64,000 nucleotides of DNA from Ga0077530 sp046293075 (GTDB lineage Bacteria > Pseudomonadota > Alphaproteobacteria > Rhizobiales > Hyphomicrobiaceae): the NCBI GenBank assembly GCA_046293075.1, contig JBKBPL010000017.1, positions 23,828-87,827 of the forward strand, written 5' to 3'. Below the pieces are notes generated by a model. The model did not search any database. It was not told the DNA's origin and saw only the letters and a program-made list of their open reading frames with translations. Numbering within the stretch: position 1 is the stretch's first letter; the number at the start of each line of letters is the position of its first letter. Of this stretch, positions 8,662-16,763 are shown piece after piece. The position numbers and the translations under genes were made by a program.

Positions 8662-9762
8662 ATGAACGTGGACGGTATGCCCTATCGGACCATCCGGCTC
8701 GGCGCGGATGGCTGGTCGGTCGAGATCATCGACCAGACGCTCTTCCCACACACGTTCGCCTTCGTCCGTCTTGCTTCGCTCGATGATGCCGCGCGTGCGA
8801 TCCGTGACATGCAGGTGCGCGGCGCGCCGCTTATCGGCGCCACGGCCGCCTATGGTCTTGCGCTCGCCATGCGCCATGATGCCTCGGATGGACATCTGGC
8901 GCACGCCTGCACGGTGCTTGCCGCGACGCGACCGACGGCGGTGAACCTGCGCTGGGCCCTCGAGCGCGTGCGCAGCGTCATTGCGCTGCGCGCTGAGCCT
9001 GCGCGCGCAGTCGCTGCCTATGGCGAGGCCGCGCGCATCGCCGATGAAGATGTCGCCACGAACAGGGCGATCGGGGAGCACGGGTTTGCCCTCATCCGAG
9101 CCGTGGCTCGGCTGAAGGCTGGTGTTCCCGTGCACATTCTCACGCACTGCAATGCCGGCTGGCTCGCGACGGTCGATTGGGGCACGGCGACGGCGCCGAT
9201 CTACATGGCGCACGATGCGGGCATTCCGCTTCACGTGTGGGTGGACGAGACGCGCCCCCGCAATCAGGGTGCAGCGCTCACGGCCTGGGAGCTTGGTCGC
9301 CACGGTGTGCCGCACACGGTTGTCGTCGATAATGCCGGCGGGCATCTCATGCAGCGCGGCCTCGTCGATATGGTCATCGTCGGCAGTGACCGCACGACCG
9401 CGGCGGGCGACGTCTGCAACAAGATCGGCACTTATCTCAAGGCGCTCGCGGCGCGCGACAATGGGGTGCCCTTCTATGTGGCACTCCCCTCCTCGACCAT
9501 CGACTTCACGATGATGGATGGCCTTGCGGAGATCCCAATCGAGGAGCGTGCCGGCGACGAGGTCGCCTGGATCAGCGGCGCGACGGAGGATGGTCAGGTG
9601 ACGCGCGTCCGCCTCATACCTGAAGGCTCGCTGGTCGCGAACTACGCCTTTGATGTGACGCCGGCCCGCCTCGTCAGCGGACTCATCACCGAGCGCGGTG
9701 TGATCTCAGCGACGCGCGAGGCCATTGCTGGCGCCTTTCCAGAGCGCGTGGCCCGGGCCTGA
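8662..9762 (+). CDS. mtnA: S-methyl-5-thioribose-1-phosphate isomerase
   Basis: Isomerises methylthioribose-1-phosphate to methylthioribulose-1-phosphate in methionine salvage from methylthioadenosine. The 366-residue protein carries the family motifs VRGAPLIGATAAYG (about 52-65), THCNAGWLAT with catalytic Cys163, DETRPRNQGA (about 195-204) and VGSDRTTAAGD with catalytic Asp243. These match the Bacillus Cys160/Asp240 pair in spacing. A GGGAAGAA site precedes the ATG. No other salvage gene is nearby, so the rest of the pathway must lie elsewhere or be replaced by a shunt. Converges with the next SDR gene with a 4-bp gap. Confidence 0.95.
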   Translation: MNVDGMPYRTIRLGADGWSVEIIDQTLFPHTFAFVRLASLDDAARAIRDMQVRGAPLIGATAAYGLALAMRHDASDGHLAHACTVLAATRPTAVNLRWALERVRSVIALRAEPARAVAAYGEAARIADEDVATNRAIGEHGFALIRAVARLKAGVPVHILTHCNAGWLATVDWGTATAPIYMAHDAGIPLHVWVDETRPRNQGAALTAWELGRHGVPHTVVVDNAGGHLMQRGLVDMVIVGSDRTTAAGDVCNKIGTYLKALAARDNGVPFYVALPSSTIDFTMMDGLAEIPIEERAGDEVAWISGATEDGQVTRVRLIPEGSLVANYAFDVTPARLVSGLITERGVISATREAIAGAFPERVARA

Positions 9763-9766
9763 GCGC

Positions 9767-10501
9767 TCACTCGCTGTAGCACTCGAACAGGAGGCCGGTC
9801 AGATCGCCACCTTGCTCGCTCGCGAGGTGAAGGGCGAGGCTCGCCATGTCCGGCTCGCCGGTGAGGGCACCATAGGGCGGCATCGTGCTCATCGCGGCGG
9901 GCGCGATCGCGTTGATCTGGATGCCGTGCGGTGCCCATTCGCGTGCCTCGTTGCGCGTCAGATTGGCAAGCGCCGAGCGCGCGAGCGCCCCGACGACACG
10001 GTGTGCCGATGTCGGCTTCCTCGGCAGCCGCACGATCGTCAGCACGAGGCCCTCCGTCATCGTGAGGCGCATCCGGTTCGTTGCGATCTTGGTGATGAGG
10101 CAGGCCGCACCGAGCGTCTCGCTCACCGCTTCCTCGACATCGCTCTCGCGCGCAGCCGCGCCACCCTTCGGCGCCGGCACCGTTGCGAGATTGATGACCA
10201 CGTCGACGCCGCCGAACGCCTGCACGGCCTGGCGCGTGAGCTTAACGGCTGCATCCGTCGCGCCGATCGGGCCATCGAAGAGACGGACGTCGAGCGCGCC
10301 CTGCGAGACGATCTCGCCGAGCACTTCCATTTCCGGCGTCATTTCGTTCACATGAAGCACAAGGCGCGTGCGTTGCTCGGCGAACGCGCGCGCGATATCG
10401 ATGCCCTGCGCATTGTCGATGCCGGTGATGAGGACGCGCTTTCCGAGGAGATCGGGATAGGCGCTCGCAAACTCGATACCGTCGAGCGTAGTCATCAACA
10501 T
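9767..10501 (-). CDS. SDR-like protein with degenerate active site
   Basis: 244-residue Rossmann protein with an SDR-like layout: GKRVLITGIDNAQGIDIARAF near residue 20, VINLATVP in the NNAG position, and a C-terminal half ending in LALHLASEQGGDLTGLLFE. The active-site helix reads VVGALARSALANLTRN. By alignment to the usual Y-x3-K-A-A-L pattern the lysine is arginine and the tyrosine is glycine, and no obvious catalytic serine precedes them. It may be a non-catalytic or binding SDR homologue. A GGGGAGAG site precedes the ATG at 10501; an ATG two codons later is also possible. No functional context beyond convergence on mtnA. Confidence 0.75.
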   Translation of the reverse strand: MLMTTLDGIEFASAYPDLLGKRVLITGIDNAQGIDIARAFAEQRTRLVLHVNEMTPEMEVLGEIVSQGALDVRLFDGPIGATDAAVKLTRQAVQAFGGVDVVINLATVPAPKGGAAARESDVEEAVSETLGAACLITKIATNRMRLTMTEGLVLTIVRLPRKPTSAHRVVGALARSALANLTRNEAREWAPHGIQINAIAPAAMSTMPPYGALTGEPDMASLALHLASEQGGDLTGLLFECYSE

Positions 10502-10653
10502 GAGGCTCTCTCCCCGTGAACTAGGACGCCTTGCGGGCGCCGACGCAACTGAGCCGATTCGCTCCTAACGGTTTCCTAAAGGCACCGCGATTCGGGGTGG
10601 CCGCACGGCACGATTGCGGCGATGTACAGGCTAAGGTGTGGCGCCGTTGATAC

Positions 10654-11565
10654 TCAAGGACTCTTCTTTTCGCGCGCAGCCGCCGCGCCCTCGGCGATGC
10701 CGAGGGCATCCGCGAGGCGGGTCCTCGCCGAGCCCGGGCGGAGCGGCTTCGGCTGGGAAGGGTGGGGTGCCCAGGCGGTGAGCGTCACGATCTCGAAGGT
10801 GGCCGGCACGCGCCCGTCCGGCGCCCCGAACCGATCCGCATAAACCTCGGCGGCGCGCGTCAAGAGGCGCCGAGTCATCGGTCGGCGGGAGCGCTCGGCG
10901 AGCACGTTGCTCGCGCCCATGGCCTTGAGCTCGCGCATGAGCGCCACCGGATCAGGATAGGTAACGCGGAGGCGATCGGCATCGGCGACGGGCAGCGCAA
11001 AGCCCGCGCGCTGCAGGAGCCCGCCGAGCGTGCGGACATCCGCAAAGGGCGCGACGCGCGGGGTTGCGCCGCCATAAATCTCGGCTTCCGCAATGAGAAA
11101 CGCCTCGCGCAGCTCGACGAGCGATCCGGCCCCGAGCAGCGCGGCGAGGAACAGTCCGTCGCCCTTGAGGGCCTGGCGCGCCTGGAGAAGGGCACCCGGC
11201 AGGTCGTTGGCCAGCTGCAGCGCTAGGCCGCTCACGACGAGATCGAGCGTGCCCGGCCCGAAAGGCAGGAACTCTTCGTCCGCGGCCAGACGCGGGCCAT
11301 CGCAGTGGGCCAGCATGGCCCCACACGGATCGGCGTCGATCAGCAGGCCAATCGATCCAAGCTGGCGGAGCCGACGGCTCAGCGCGCCGGTATGGGCGCC
11401 GAGGTTCAACGCGACGGGAAACGTCCGTCGGATGAGCGACAAGCGATCGGCCAAGTCCTCACTGACATGGCGCAGCAGGAAGTCGTGAGCCGGCGCATCC
11501 GGTGCTGCCCGTGTGCGGCGCCGGGTCAGCAGGGTCCGGTCGAAGATGTTTGGCTGCTGGGTCAT
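10654..11565 (-). CDS. NDUFAF5-like class I methyltransferase-fold protein
   Basis: 303-residue SAM-methyltransferase-fold protein closely resembling human NDUFAF5, the complex I assembly factor that hydroxylates an arginine of NDUFS7. Shared stretches include IFDR near the N-terminus, ADEEFLPF, LDLVVSGLALQLANDLPGAL, SLVELREAF, a GGATPRVAPFADVRTLGGLL segment, RAGFALPVAD, LKAMGASNVL, DGRVPATFEI and the C-terminal RPGSA. The AdoMet motif I, usually DLGCGRG, is NLGAHTG here. The ATG at 11565 begins the homologous region; the frame extends upstream to 11793 without similarity. Diverges from the DUF2339 gene. A role in complex I (NuoB) maturation is inferred from the homology; it is often mis-annotated as BioC. 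Confidence 0.85.
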   Translation of the reverse strand: MTQQPNIFDRTLLTRRRTRAAPDAPAHDFLLRHVSEDLADRLSLIRRTFPVALNLGAHTGALSRRLRQLGSIGLLIDADPCGAMLAHCDGPRLAADEEFLPFGPGTLDLVVSGLALQLANDLPGALLQARQALKGDGLFLAALLGAGSLVELREAFLIAEAEIYGGATPRVAPFADVRTLGGLLQRAGFALPVADADRLRVTYPDPVALMRELKAMGASNVLAERSRRPMTRRLLTRAAEVYADRFGAPDGRVPATFEIVTLTAWAPHPSQPKPLRPGSARTRLADALGIAEGAAAAREKKSP

Positions 11566-11758
11566 GTCTTGGCGGGAATTCGGCGCGTTGTCCGCCCCAG
11601 TATAGCCATTCGGGCGGGGCAATGCGGGAACGTCGTGCCGCGGCAATGAATGCTTTAGACCTCCCACCTGAGACTGGCCCTTCAAGTCGTTTGATTCGCC
11701 TAAGCCTTTCTTTCCCTCTGCAACTCGTGTCCGCTCGCGCCGCTGGAGCCGCAAGGCC

Positions 11759-14476
11759 ATGGACTTCGCCATCATACTGATCGCTGCGCTCATCTGGATC
11801 TATGTGCAGTTCGGCAGGCGCTTCAAGCGGCTCGAGGAGCGGCTCGCGACCAGCGAGGCGCAACTGGCGGCATTGCGGACCGGCCTGCCGCCACAGGCCG
11901 GCGCGGTCGCGGCGCCGGAGCCGCCGGCCCCGATTGCATTGCCATCAGCGGCCGGGACTTCCGTTCCCCCGGTCGCGGAGGGGACGCCAGAAGGGCCGGA
12001 GAAGGCTGCGGCGATGGCGGCCGCGCCGGTTGGGCCCACCGAGCTGCCCAAGCCGTCGCGTTCGCTCGAAGAGCGGCTCGGCACGCGCTGGGCCGTGTGG
12101 GTCGGCGGCCTTGCGCTGGCGCTCGGCGGCATCCTCATGGTCCGCTATTCCATCGAGCAAGGCATCTTCGGTCCCGGCGCGCGGATCTTCTTCGGCGGTC
12201 TCCTCGCGCTGGCTCTGGTGGGCGCGGGCGAATGGCTGCGGCGCGGCGCGAGGGGGATCGTGGTTCCGGGCCTCGAGGCTGCGCACATCCCGAGCATTCT
12301 GACGGCGGTGGGCACGGTGACGGCTTTCGGCACGGTCTATGCCGCCCACGCACTCTACGGATTTGTGGGACCTGCCTTTGCCTTCGTCCTGCTGGGCGCG
12401 ATCGGTGTCGCGACCATGTTCGCCGCCGCCCTGCACGGGCCGATGCTCGCCGGTCTCGGGCTTGCCGGTGCCTATGTGGCGCCGCTGCTCCTCGCCTCGG
12501 ATAAGCCAAGCCCGTGGCCTCTCGTGCTTTACCTCGCGGTCGTCGCCGCTTCGGCGCATGGCCTTGCGCGCTTGCGGCGGTGGCTGTGGCTTGCCGCCTT
12601 TGCGGTCGGCGGTGCCTTCCTGTGGGGCCTGCCGTATCTCGACCAGGCGGCCGCCGGCAGCTTTGAATGGGCCCGCGCGGGCTTTGCGCACGTGCTCCTG
12701 CAACTGGCGCTCGCCGCCGTCTTCATGGCCCTTGAGCCGCATATCGGCATCACGGACGAGGACGCGCGCATCGATCAGGTGGCAACGGGCGCGCTGCTCG
12801 CGCTGGCCCTGCTTGCCGTGGCGATGCTCGCCGACAGCCGCTTCGAGCCCATCGGCTGGGTGCCGTTCGCGGCGGCTGCTGCCGGTCTCCTGGCCGCAAC
12901 CGCATGGTTGAGCCCGCCGGCCGCTGCCGCTGCGGCGTTGGCCGGGCTGCCGGTCATGGCCGTGGCCGCTTTCTGGCCAGGCCTCAAGGAGCCGCCCGAG
13001 GCAACCCTGCTCGCGCCATACGCCGCGCAGGTGCTCCGCCTTCCCGAGAATGTCTCAGCCTATCTCTCGACGCTGGCCCTTCTCGGCGCTAGCACGGCGG
13101 CTGCCGCTGGCTATCGTCTGTGGCGCGGTCCGACCCTCAGCGCACCCGTCTCCGGCTTCTACGCGCTTGGAGCTACGGTCCCGCCGCTGCTCGCCCTCGT
13201 GCTCGCCTATCTCCGCGTGACGCAGTTCGACACCTCGATCCCGTTTGCGCTGTTCGGTGTCCTCCTGGCGGGCGGCTTGGTTTGGGTGGCGGAGCGCTTC
13301 CTCGCCCGGGAGATCATCTTGCCCCTGCCCGGCCTCCGTCTTTCCACCGGCGCCTTTGCGGCGGGTGCGATCGCGGCGCTGAGCTTCGCGCTCGTCGCCT
13401 TCCTTTCGCGCGGCTATATGACCGTGGCCTTCGCGCTGATGGCACTCGGCACGGCCAACGTGGCGACGCTGCGGGATATTCCGCTGCTGCGGCCCGCGGT
13501 GGCTGCGGTCGGTCTCGTCGTGCTCGGGCGCATCATCTGGGACCCTGTCATCATGGGGGCGGACGTCGGGCGCCTGCCCGTCCTCAACTGGCTGCTCATT
13601 GGCTACGGCGTGCCGGCTGTGGCGTTTGCCGTCGCCGGGCGGCTGCTCGAGATGCGCGGGGTCGACTTGGCTCAGCGGCTCGCCGATGCGCTCGCCGTGG
13701 TGTTCACGGCGCTCCTGCTCTTCTTTCAGGTGCGCCACGCGCTCAACGGTGGCGACCCGCTTGCCGTTTCATCGTACCACGTCGAGCACGGCCTGCATGT
13801 GCTGATGGCGGCCCTGCTCGCGTACGTGCTGATGCGGCTCGACCTCGCCCGCGCGAATGTGGTCTTCCGCTGGGCCTCGATGGTTCTCGGTGTGATTGCG
13901 GTCCTGTTCGGCGCGTTGGGCCTGCTTCTCGTCGGGAACCCGTTTCTGGATGGCCACAGCAACGAGGTGCGCGGCCCGATCATCTTCAGTTCGCTGCTGC
14001 TCGCCTATCTCCTGCCAGGTATTGCCGTCGCGTTCCTCGCGCGCGCGGCCCGGGACATTCGGCCAAGCTGGTATGTGACGGGGCTTTATGTCCTCGCCGG
14101 CCTGCTCATCTTCTCGTACGTGACGCTCGAGGTCCGTCATGGCTTCCACGGGCCGCGGATTGACTTCTACCGCGCGACCGGCGGCGCCGAGCATTGGGCC
14201 CACTCGGCCGGCTGGCTGCTGCTCGGCATCGCCTACCTCGCCTATGGCATCTGGCGAAGTGCCGGCGTCGCCCGGCTCGCTTCAGCGATGCTGGTGCTGC
14301 TGGCGGTGATCAAGGTCTTTCTGTTCGACCTTGCCGGGCTGACAGGGCTCTGGCGCGCGCTGTCCTTCATCACCCTCGGGGCGGTGCTGATCGGGATCGG
14401 CCTCGCCTACCAGAAGCTCGTCTTCGCCCGGCCGCAAGCGCCGGCCGGCAATGGGCCGGCCGCTCAGGAGGGATAG
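11759..14476 (+). CDS. DUF2339 polytopic membrane protein
   Basis: Large inner-membrane protein of unknown function, 905 residues. An N-terminal hydrophobic segment and a short coiled-coil stretch (about 18-45, FKRLEERLATSEAQLAAL) precede a Pro/Ala linker. The DUF2339 signature SLEERLGTRWAVWVGGLALA lies at about 102-121, followed by an almost continuous run of more than twenty hydrophobic helices to the C-terminus. The N-terminal pattern and length are typical for DUF2339. The ATG starts directly with the membrane anchor. Diverges from the NDUFAF5-like gene 193 bp away and converges on flp. No catalytic motif was recognised. Confidence 0.88.
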   Translation: MDFAIILIAALIWIYVQFGRRFKRLEERLATSEAQLAALRTGLPPQAGAVAAPEPPAPIALPSAAGTSVPPVAEGTPEGPEKAAAMAAAPVGPTELPKPSRSLEERLGTRWAVWVGGLALALGGILMVRYSIEQGIFGPGARIFFGGLLALALVGAGEWLRRGARGIVVPGLEAAHIPSILTAVGTVTAFGTVYAAHALYGFVGPAFAFVLLGAIGVATMFAAALHGPMLAGLGLAGAYVAPLLLASDKPSPWPLVLYLAVVAASAHGLARLRRWLWLAAFAVGGAFLWGLPYLDQAAAGSFEWARAGFAHVLLQLALAAVFMALEPHIGITDEDARIDQVATGALLALALLAVAMLADSRFEPIGWVPFAAAAAGLLAATAWLSPPAAAAAALAGLPVMAVAAFWPGLKEPPEATLLAPYAAQVLRLPENVSAYLSTLALLGASTAAAAGYRLWRGPTLSAPVSGFYALGATVPPLLALVLAYLRVTQFDTSIPFALFGVLLAGGLVWVAERFLAREIILPLPGLRLSTGAFAAGAIAALSFALVAFLSRGYMTVAFALMALGTANVATLRDIPLLRPAVAAVGLVVLGRIIWDPVIMGADVGRLPVLNWLLIGYGVPAVAFAVAGRLLEMRGVDLAQRLADALAVVFTALLLFFQVRHALNGGDPLAVSSYHVEHGLHVLMAALLAYVLMRLDLARANVVFRWASMVLGVIAVLFGALGLLLVGNPFLDGHSNEVRGPIIFSSLLLAYLLPGIAVAFLARAARDIRPSWYVTGLYVLAGLLIFSYVTLEVRHGFHGPRIDFYRATGGAEHWAHSAGWLLLGIAYLAYGIWRSAGVARLASAMLVLLAVIKVFLFDLAGLTGLWRALSFITLGAVLIGIGLAYQKLVFARPQAPAGNGPAAQEG

Positions 14477-14577
14477 TTGCGGGCTGCTTCTGCGCGCATA
14501 GGAGCAAGCACACGCCGCAGCCGCGCGCGACGTCCGCACGCGGCGACCTCATTGAGCTGGCACAGTGACCGGCTGTC

Positions 14578-14745
14578 CTAGCTCGCGAAGCCGTTGTTGA
14601 CGGCGGTAAAGATGTCGAACAATCGGTTACCGATCGACGTTGCGCCGGCAACGATCACGATGCTGATGAGGCCGGCGATGAGCGCATACTCGATCGCTGT
14701 GGCGCCCGATGCGTCGTTCTGAAATCGCTTCAAGAGACTCGACAC
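14578..14745 (-). CDS. flp: Flp/Fap-type IVb pilin
   Basis: Major subunit of the Tad pilus, about 55 residues as annotated. The prepilin site is SGATAIEYALIAGL: cleavage after Gly puts Glu at +5 and Tyr at +6, the Flp signature. A single hydrophobic helix (LIAGLISIVIVAGATSIG) follows, with a short C-terminus. I chose the GTG at 14745 because GGGAG lies 8 bases upstream and the resulting leader SSLLKRFQNDASG has a normal length; an ATG at 14781 would add 12 residues. It is transcribed away from the assembly genes, separated from cpaA by 318 bp, whereas many Tad loci have flp co-directional at the head. Confidence 0.92.
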   Translation of the reverse strand: MSSLLKRFQNDASGATAIEYALIAGLISIVIVAGATSIGNRLFDIFTAVNNGFAS

Positions 14746-15063
14746 GAGCCCAACTCCCTTTGCTCGAGCAGCACGTCTCAAGGCCTGCCATGCCCTTGCT
14801 GCCAGGCGACAGTAGCGGGAATAGTCTTAAGGACCTCTTGGATGAATCGCTGAAAGTCGGGGTCCGGCACATCTCTTCCCCGGCGCGGTAAAGAAGTTAT
14901 GTAGAAAATTGTACTGAGCTGCGTCCTGCACTCTCCGACGCTGTTGGGCAGGCAGTAACGTGCCGAGCTTAACCTCGTTTTCACTCGCCCGTGCTTGACT
15001 CTGCAATCGGCACCGTGCCGCCCCTGGCTGTGCGGGGCTGCCTGCGCGCTGGAGTATCGAGCT
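14746..15063. promoter_or_regulatory. Divergent intergenic region flp / cpaA
   Basis: 318 bp with no gene. It must contain the promoters for flp (minus strand) and for the cpaA-tadC series (plus strand). There is an AT-richer patch around 14880-14915 (GTAGAAAATTGTACTG) and a TTAACC half-site resembling one arm of a CtrA box at about 14968, but no second arm at the right distance. No promoter could be called with confidence. Confidence 0.5.
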
Positions 15064-15567
15064 GTGATCGAGTACGCCATCATTCTGGTTTTTCCGGCCG
15101 CCATGGCATTTGCTGGCGCCATGGATCTCCTGACGATGACGATTCCGAACCGCGTCTCGATCGTGCTGGTCGCGGCCTTCGCGGTTGCCGCTGCCGTGAT
15201 GGGGATCGGCTGGTGGGCCCTTGCCAGCCACGTTGGCGCAGGTCTCCTGATGCTCGCCATCGGCATCGGCATGTTTGCGCTCGGCTGGCTCGGGGGGGGT
15301 GACGCAAAGCTTCTCGCCGCGACGGCGCTGTGGCTCGGGTTCGATCACCTGCTGCCCTACCTCCTGCTGACGGCGGTGGCTGGCGGCGCCCTCGCGCTCG
15401 CCATTCTGTTCTACCGCCGTATGCTGCCCCCGCTCTGGCTCACGCGGCAGAACTGGGCCATGAATCTGCACGGCGCGAAGGCAGGCATCCCGTACGGAAT
15501 AGCCCTCGCGGCTGCCGGCCTTCACATCTTCCCCTCTACGGCCTGGTTCATGTCGGCCGGGATCTGA
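15064..15567 (+). CDS. cpaA: Prepilin peptidase, A24 family (TadV/CpaA)
   Basis: Membrane aspartic protease that removes the leader of Flp prepilin. The 167-residue protein has about six hydrophobic segments and the two catalytic aspartates of the A24 family: Asp21 in MDLLTMTIPNR and Asp80 in GGGDAKLLAA. The GTG at 15064 is preceded by GGAG and gives the normal short N-terminus; the frame extends upstream to 14995 without similarity. It lacks the N-terminal methyltransferase domain of PilD, as expected for Tad systems. First gene of the plus-strand pilus assembly series. Confidence 0.92.
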   Translation: MIEYAIILVFPAAMAFAGAMDLLTMTIPNRVSIVLVAAFAVAAAVMGIGWWALASHVGAGLLMLAIGIGMFALGWLGGGDAKLLAATALWLGFDHLLPYLLLTAVAGGALALAILFYRRMLPPLWLTRQNWAMNLHGAKAGIPYGIALAAAGLHIFPSTAWFMSAGI

Positions 15568-15841
15568 TCCCATCCTCGCCGCACCAGTCGCCTTGATGTG
15601 CGTGCCGCATCGAGGCCGGTCTCCATTGCCCATGCCAAGGCAGGAGCGGACGCCGGCCCAACTCTGCCGTCAAGCGCTGGAAGCACCTGTGTCAGGATTG
15701 CTGCAGCTTGCTGTCCTCCGGCGCTGCCCGCACACGTGCCGTGCCTGATCAACCCCACCATTAACGCCCCATTGAGGATTGTCGGCGAGAGTCACGATCG
15801 AGGGAAAGTGGGATTGCTCCTTTGAGAGGACCTGTCGGGCG

Positions 15842-16627
15842 ATGAAGAAGGGACAGCTGATCGGGATCGCGATCGCGGGCGTATGCGGCGTCGGCGCCTT
15901 CGTCGGCATGCAGAAGCTGACCGCGAAGCCGCAGGTCGTTCAGCGCGAGGTGCGCACCAATCTCGCCGAGGTGCTGGTCGCTCGCGCCGACCTTGGGCTC
16001 GGCGCGATCGCGTCCGAATCAAGCTTCCGCTGCCAGGGCTGGCCGCAGGAGGCCGTCCCGCACGGGGCCGTGCTCTGCCGCGGCGCGACGTCCATGAAAG
16101 AGCTGGTCGGCCATATCGCGCGGGCGCCGATCCTGGCGAATGAGCCGATCACGCGCTCGAAGCTGATCAAGCCGGGTGAGGGTGGCGTGCTCGCCTCGAT
16201 CCTGCCCGAGGGGCGGCGCGCGATCTCGACCAAGATCACAGAGGACACGGCCGTCGGCCGCCTGATCCTGCCGAACGACCATGTGGACGTCTATCTGATC
16301 CGCCGCGTCAGGGGCCGGGCTGGCGAGGAGCATACGAGCGAGCTCCTCTTCAGCAATGTCCGCGTGCTTGCGATCGGTCAGCGATTGGAGACCAAGGAAG
16401 GCCAGAGGGGCGTCGAGGGCAACACGGCGACGCTGGAGCTGTCGCCTGTACAGGCGGAGAAGCTCGCGCTCGCCAAGTCGATGGGGGACATCACGCTGGC
16501 GCTCCGCTCGATCGCCGACTTCAGGCGCGACGGTGCGGGTGCGGAAGATGGCGTGCGCAAGCAGAGCGAGACGGTGCGCATTCTCCGCTACGGCCAGAGG
16601 TCGCGTGTCTCGGTCGGCATGCATTGA
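15842..16627 (+). CDS. cpaB: Flp pilus assembly protein CpaB (RcpC)
   Basis: Periplasmic/inner-membrane Tad assembly protein, 261 residues. An N-terminal membrane anchor (GQLIGIAIAGVCGVGAFVGM, about 4-23) is followed by a SAF-like domain (VLVARADLGLGAIASES, about 43-59), then EGRRAISTKITEDTAVGRLI and a C-terminal region with ELSPVQAEKLALAKSMG, all CpaB landmarks. The ATG at 15842 follows a GAGAGGACC stretch; the frame opens upstream at 15779 but begins the hydrophobic anchor too late. Separated from cpaA by 274 bp in which I see nothing else, so a further promoter there is possible. Confidence 0.92.
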   Translation: MKKGQLIGIAIAGVCGVGAFVGMQKLTAKPQVVQREVRTNLAEVLVARADLGLGAIASESSFRCQGWPQEAVPHGAVLCRGATSMKELVGHIARAPILANEPITRSKLIKPGEGGVLASILPEGRRAISTKITEDTAVGRLILPNDHVDVYLIRRVRGRAGEEHTSELLFSNVRVLAIGQRLETKEGQRGVEGNTATLELSPVQAEKLALAKSMGDITLALRSIADFRRDGAGAEDGVRKQSETVRILRYGQRSRVSVGMH

Positions 16628-16763
16628 TAACGGCGCGCCGGCCTGGCGGCGCCACATCGAATACTGCGTGTGAGTACCCGAGTGAATGTCTGCGTGTGTG
16701 TCTGCGAAGTTGCGTCTGCGTGCACCCCTGTTTTTGGTCGGTCGCCAGAAGGCTTTGAACCCC

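Noticed and set aside
14960..14985. CtrA-box-like TTAACC in the flp/cpaA region
   Set aside because: Only one half-site is present; no second TTAA at seven-base spacing.
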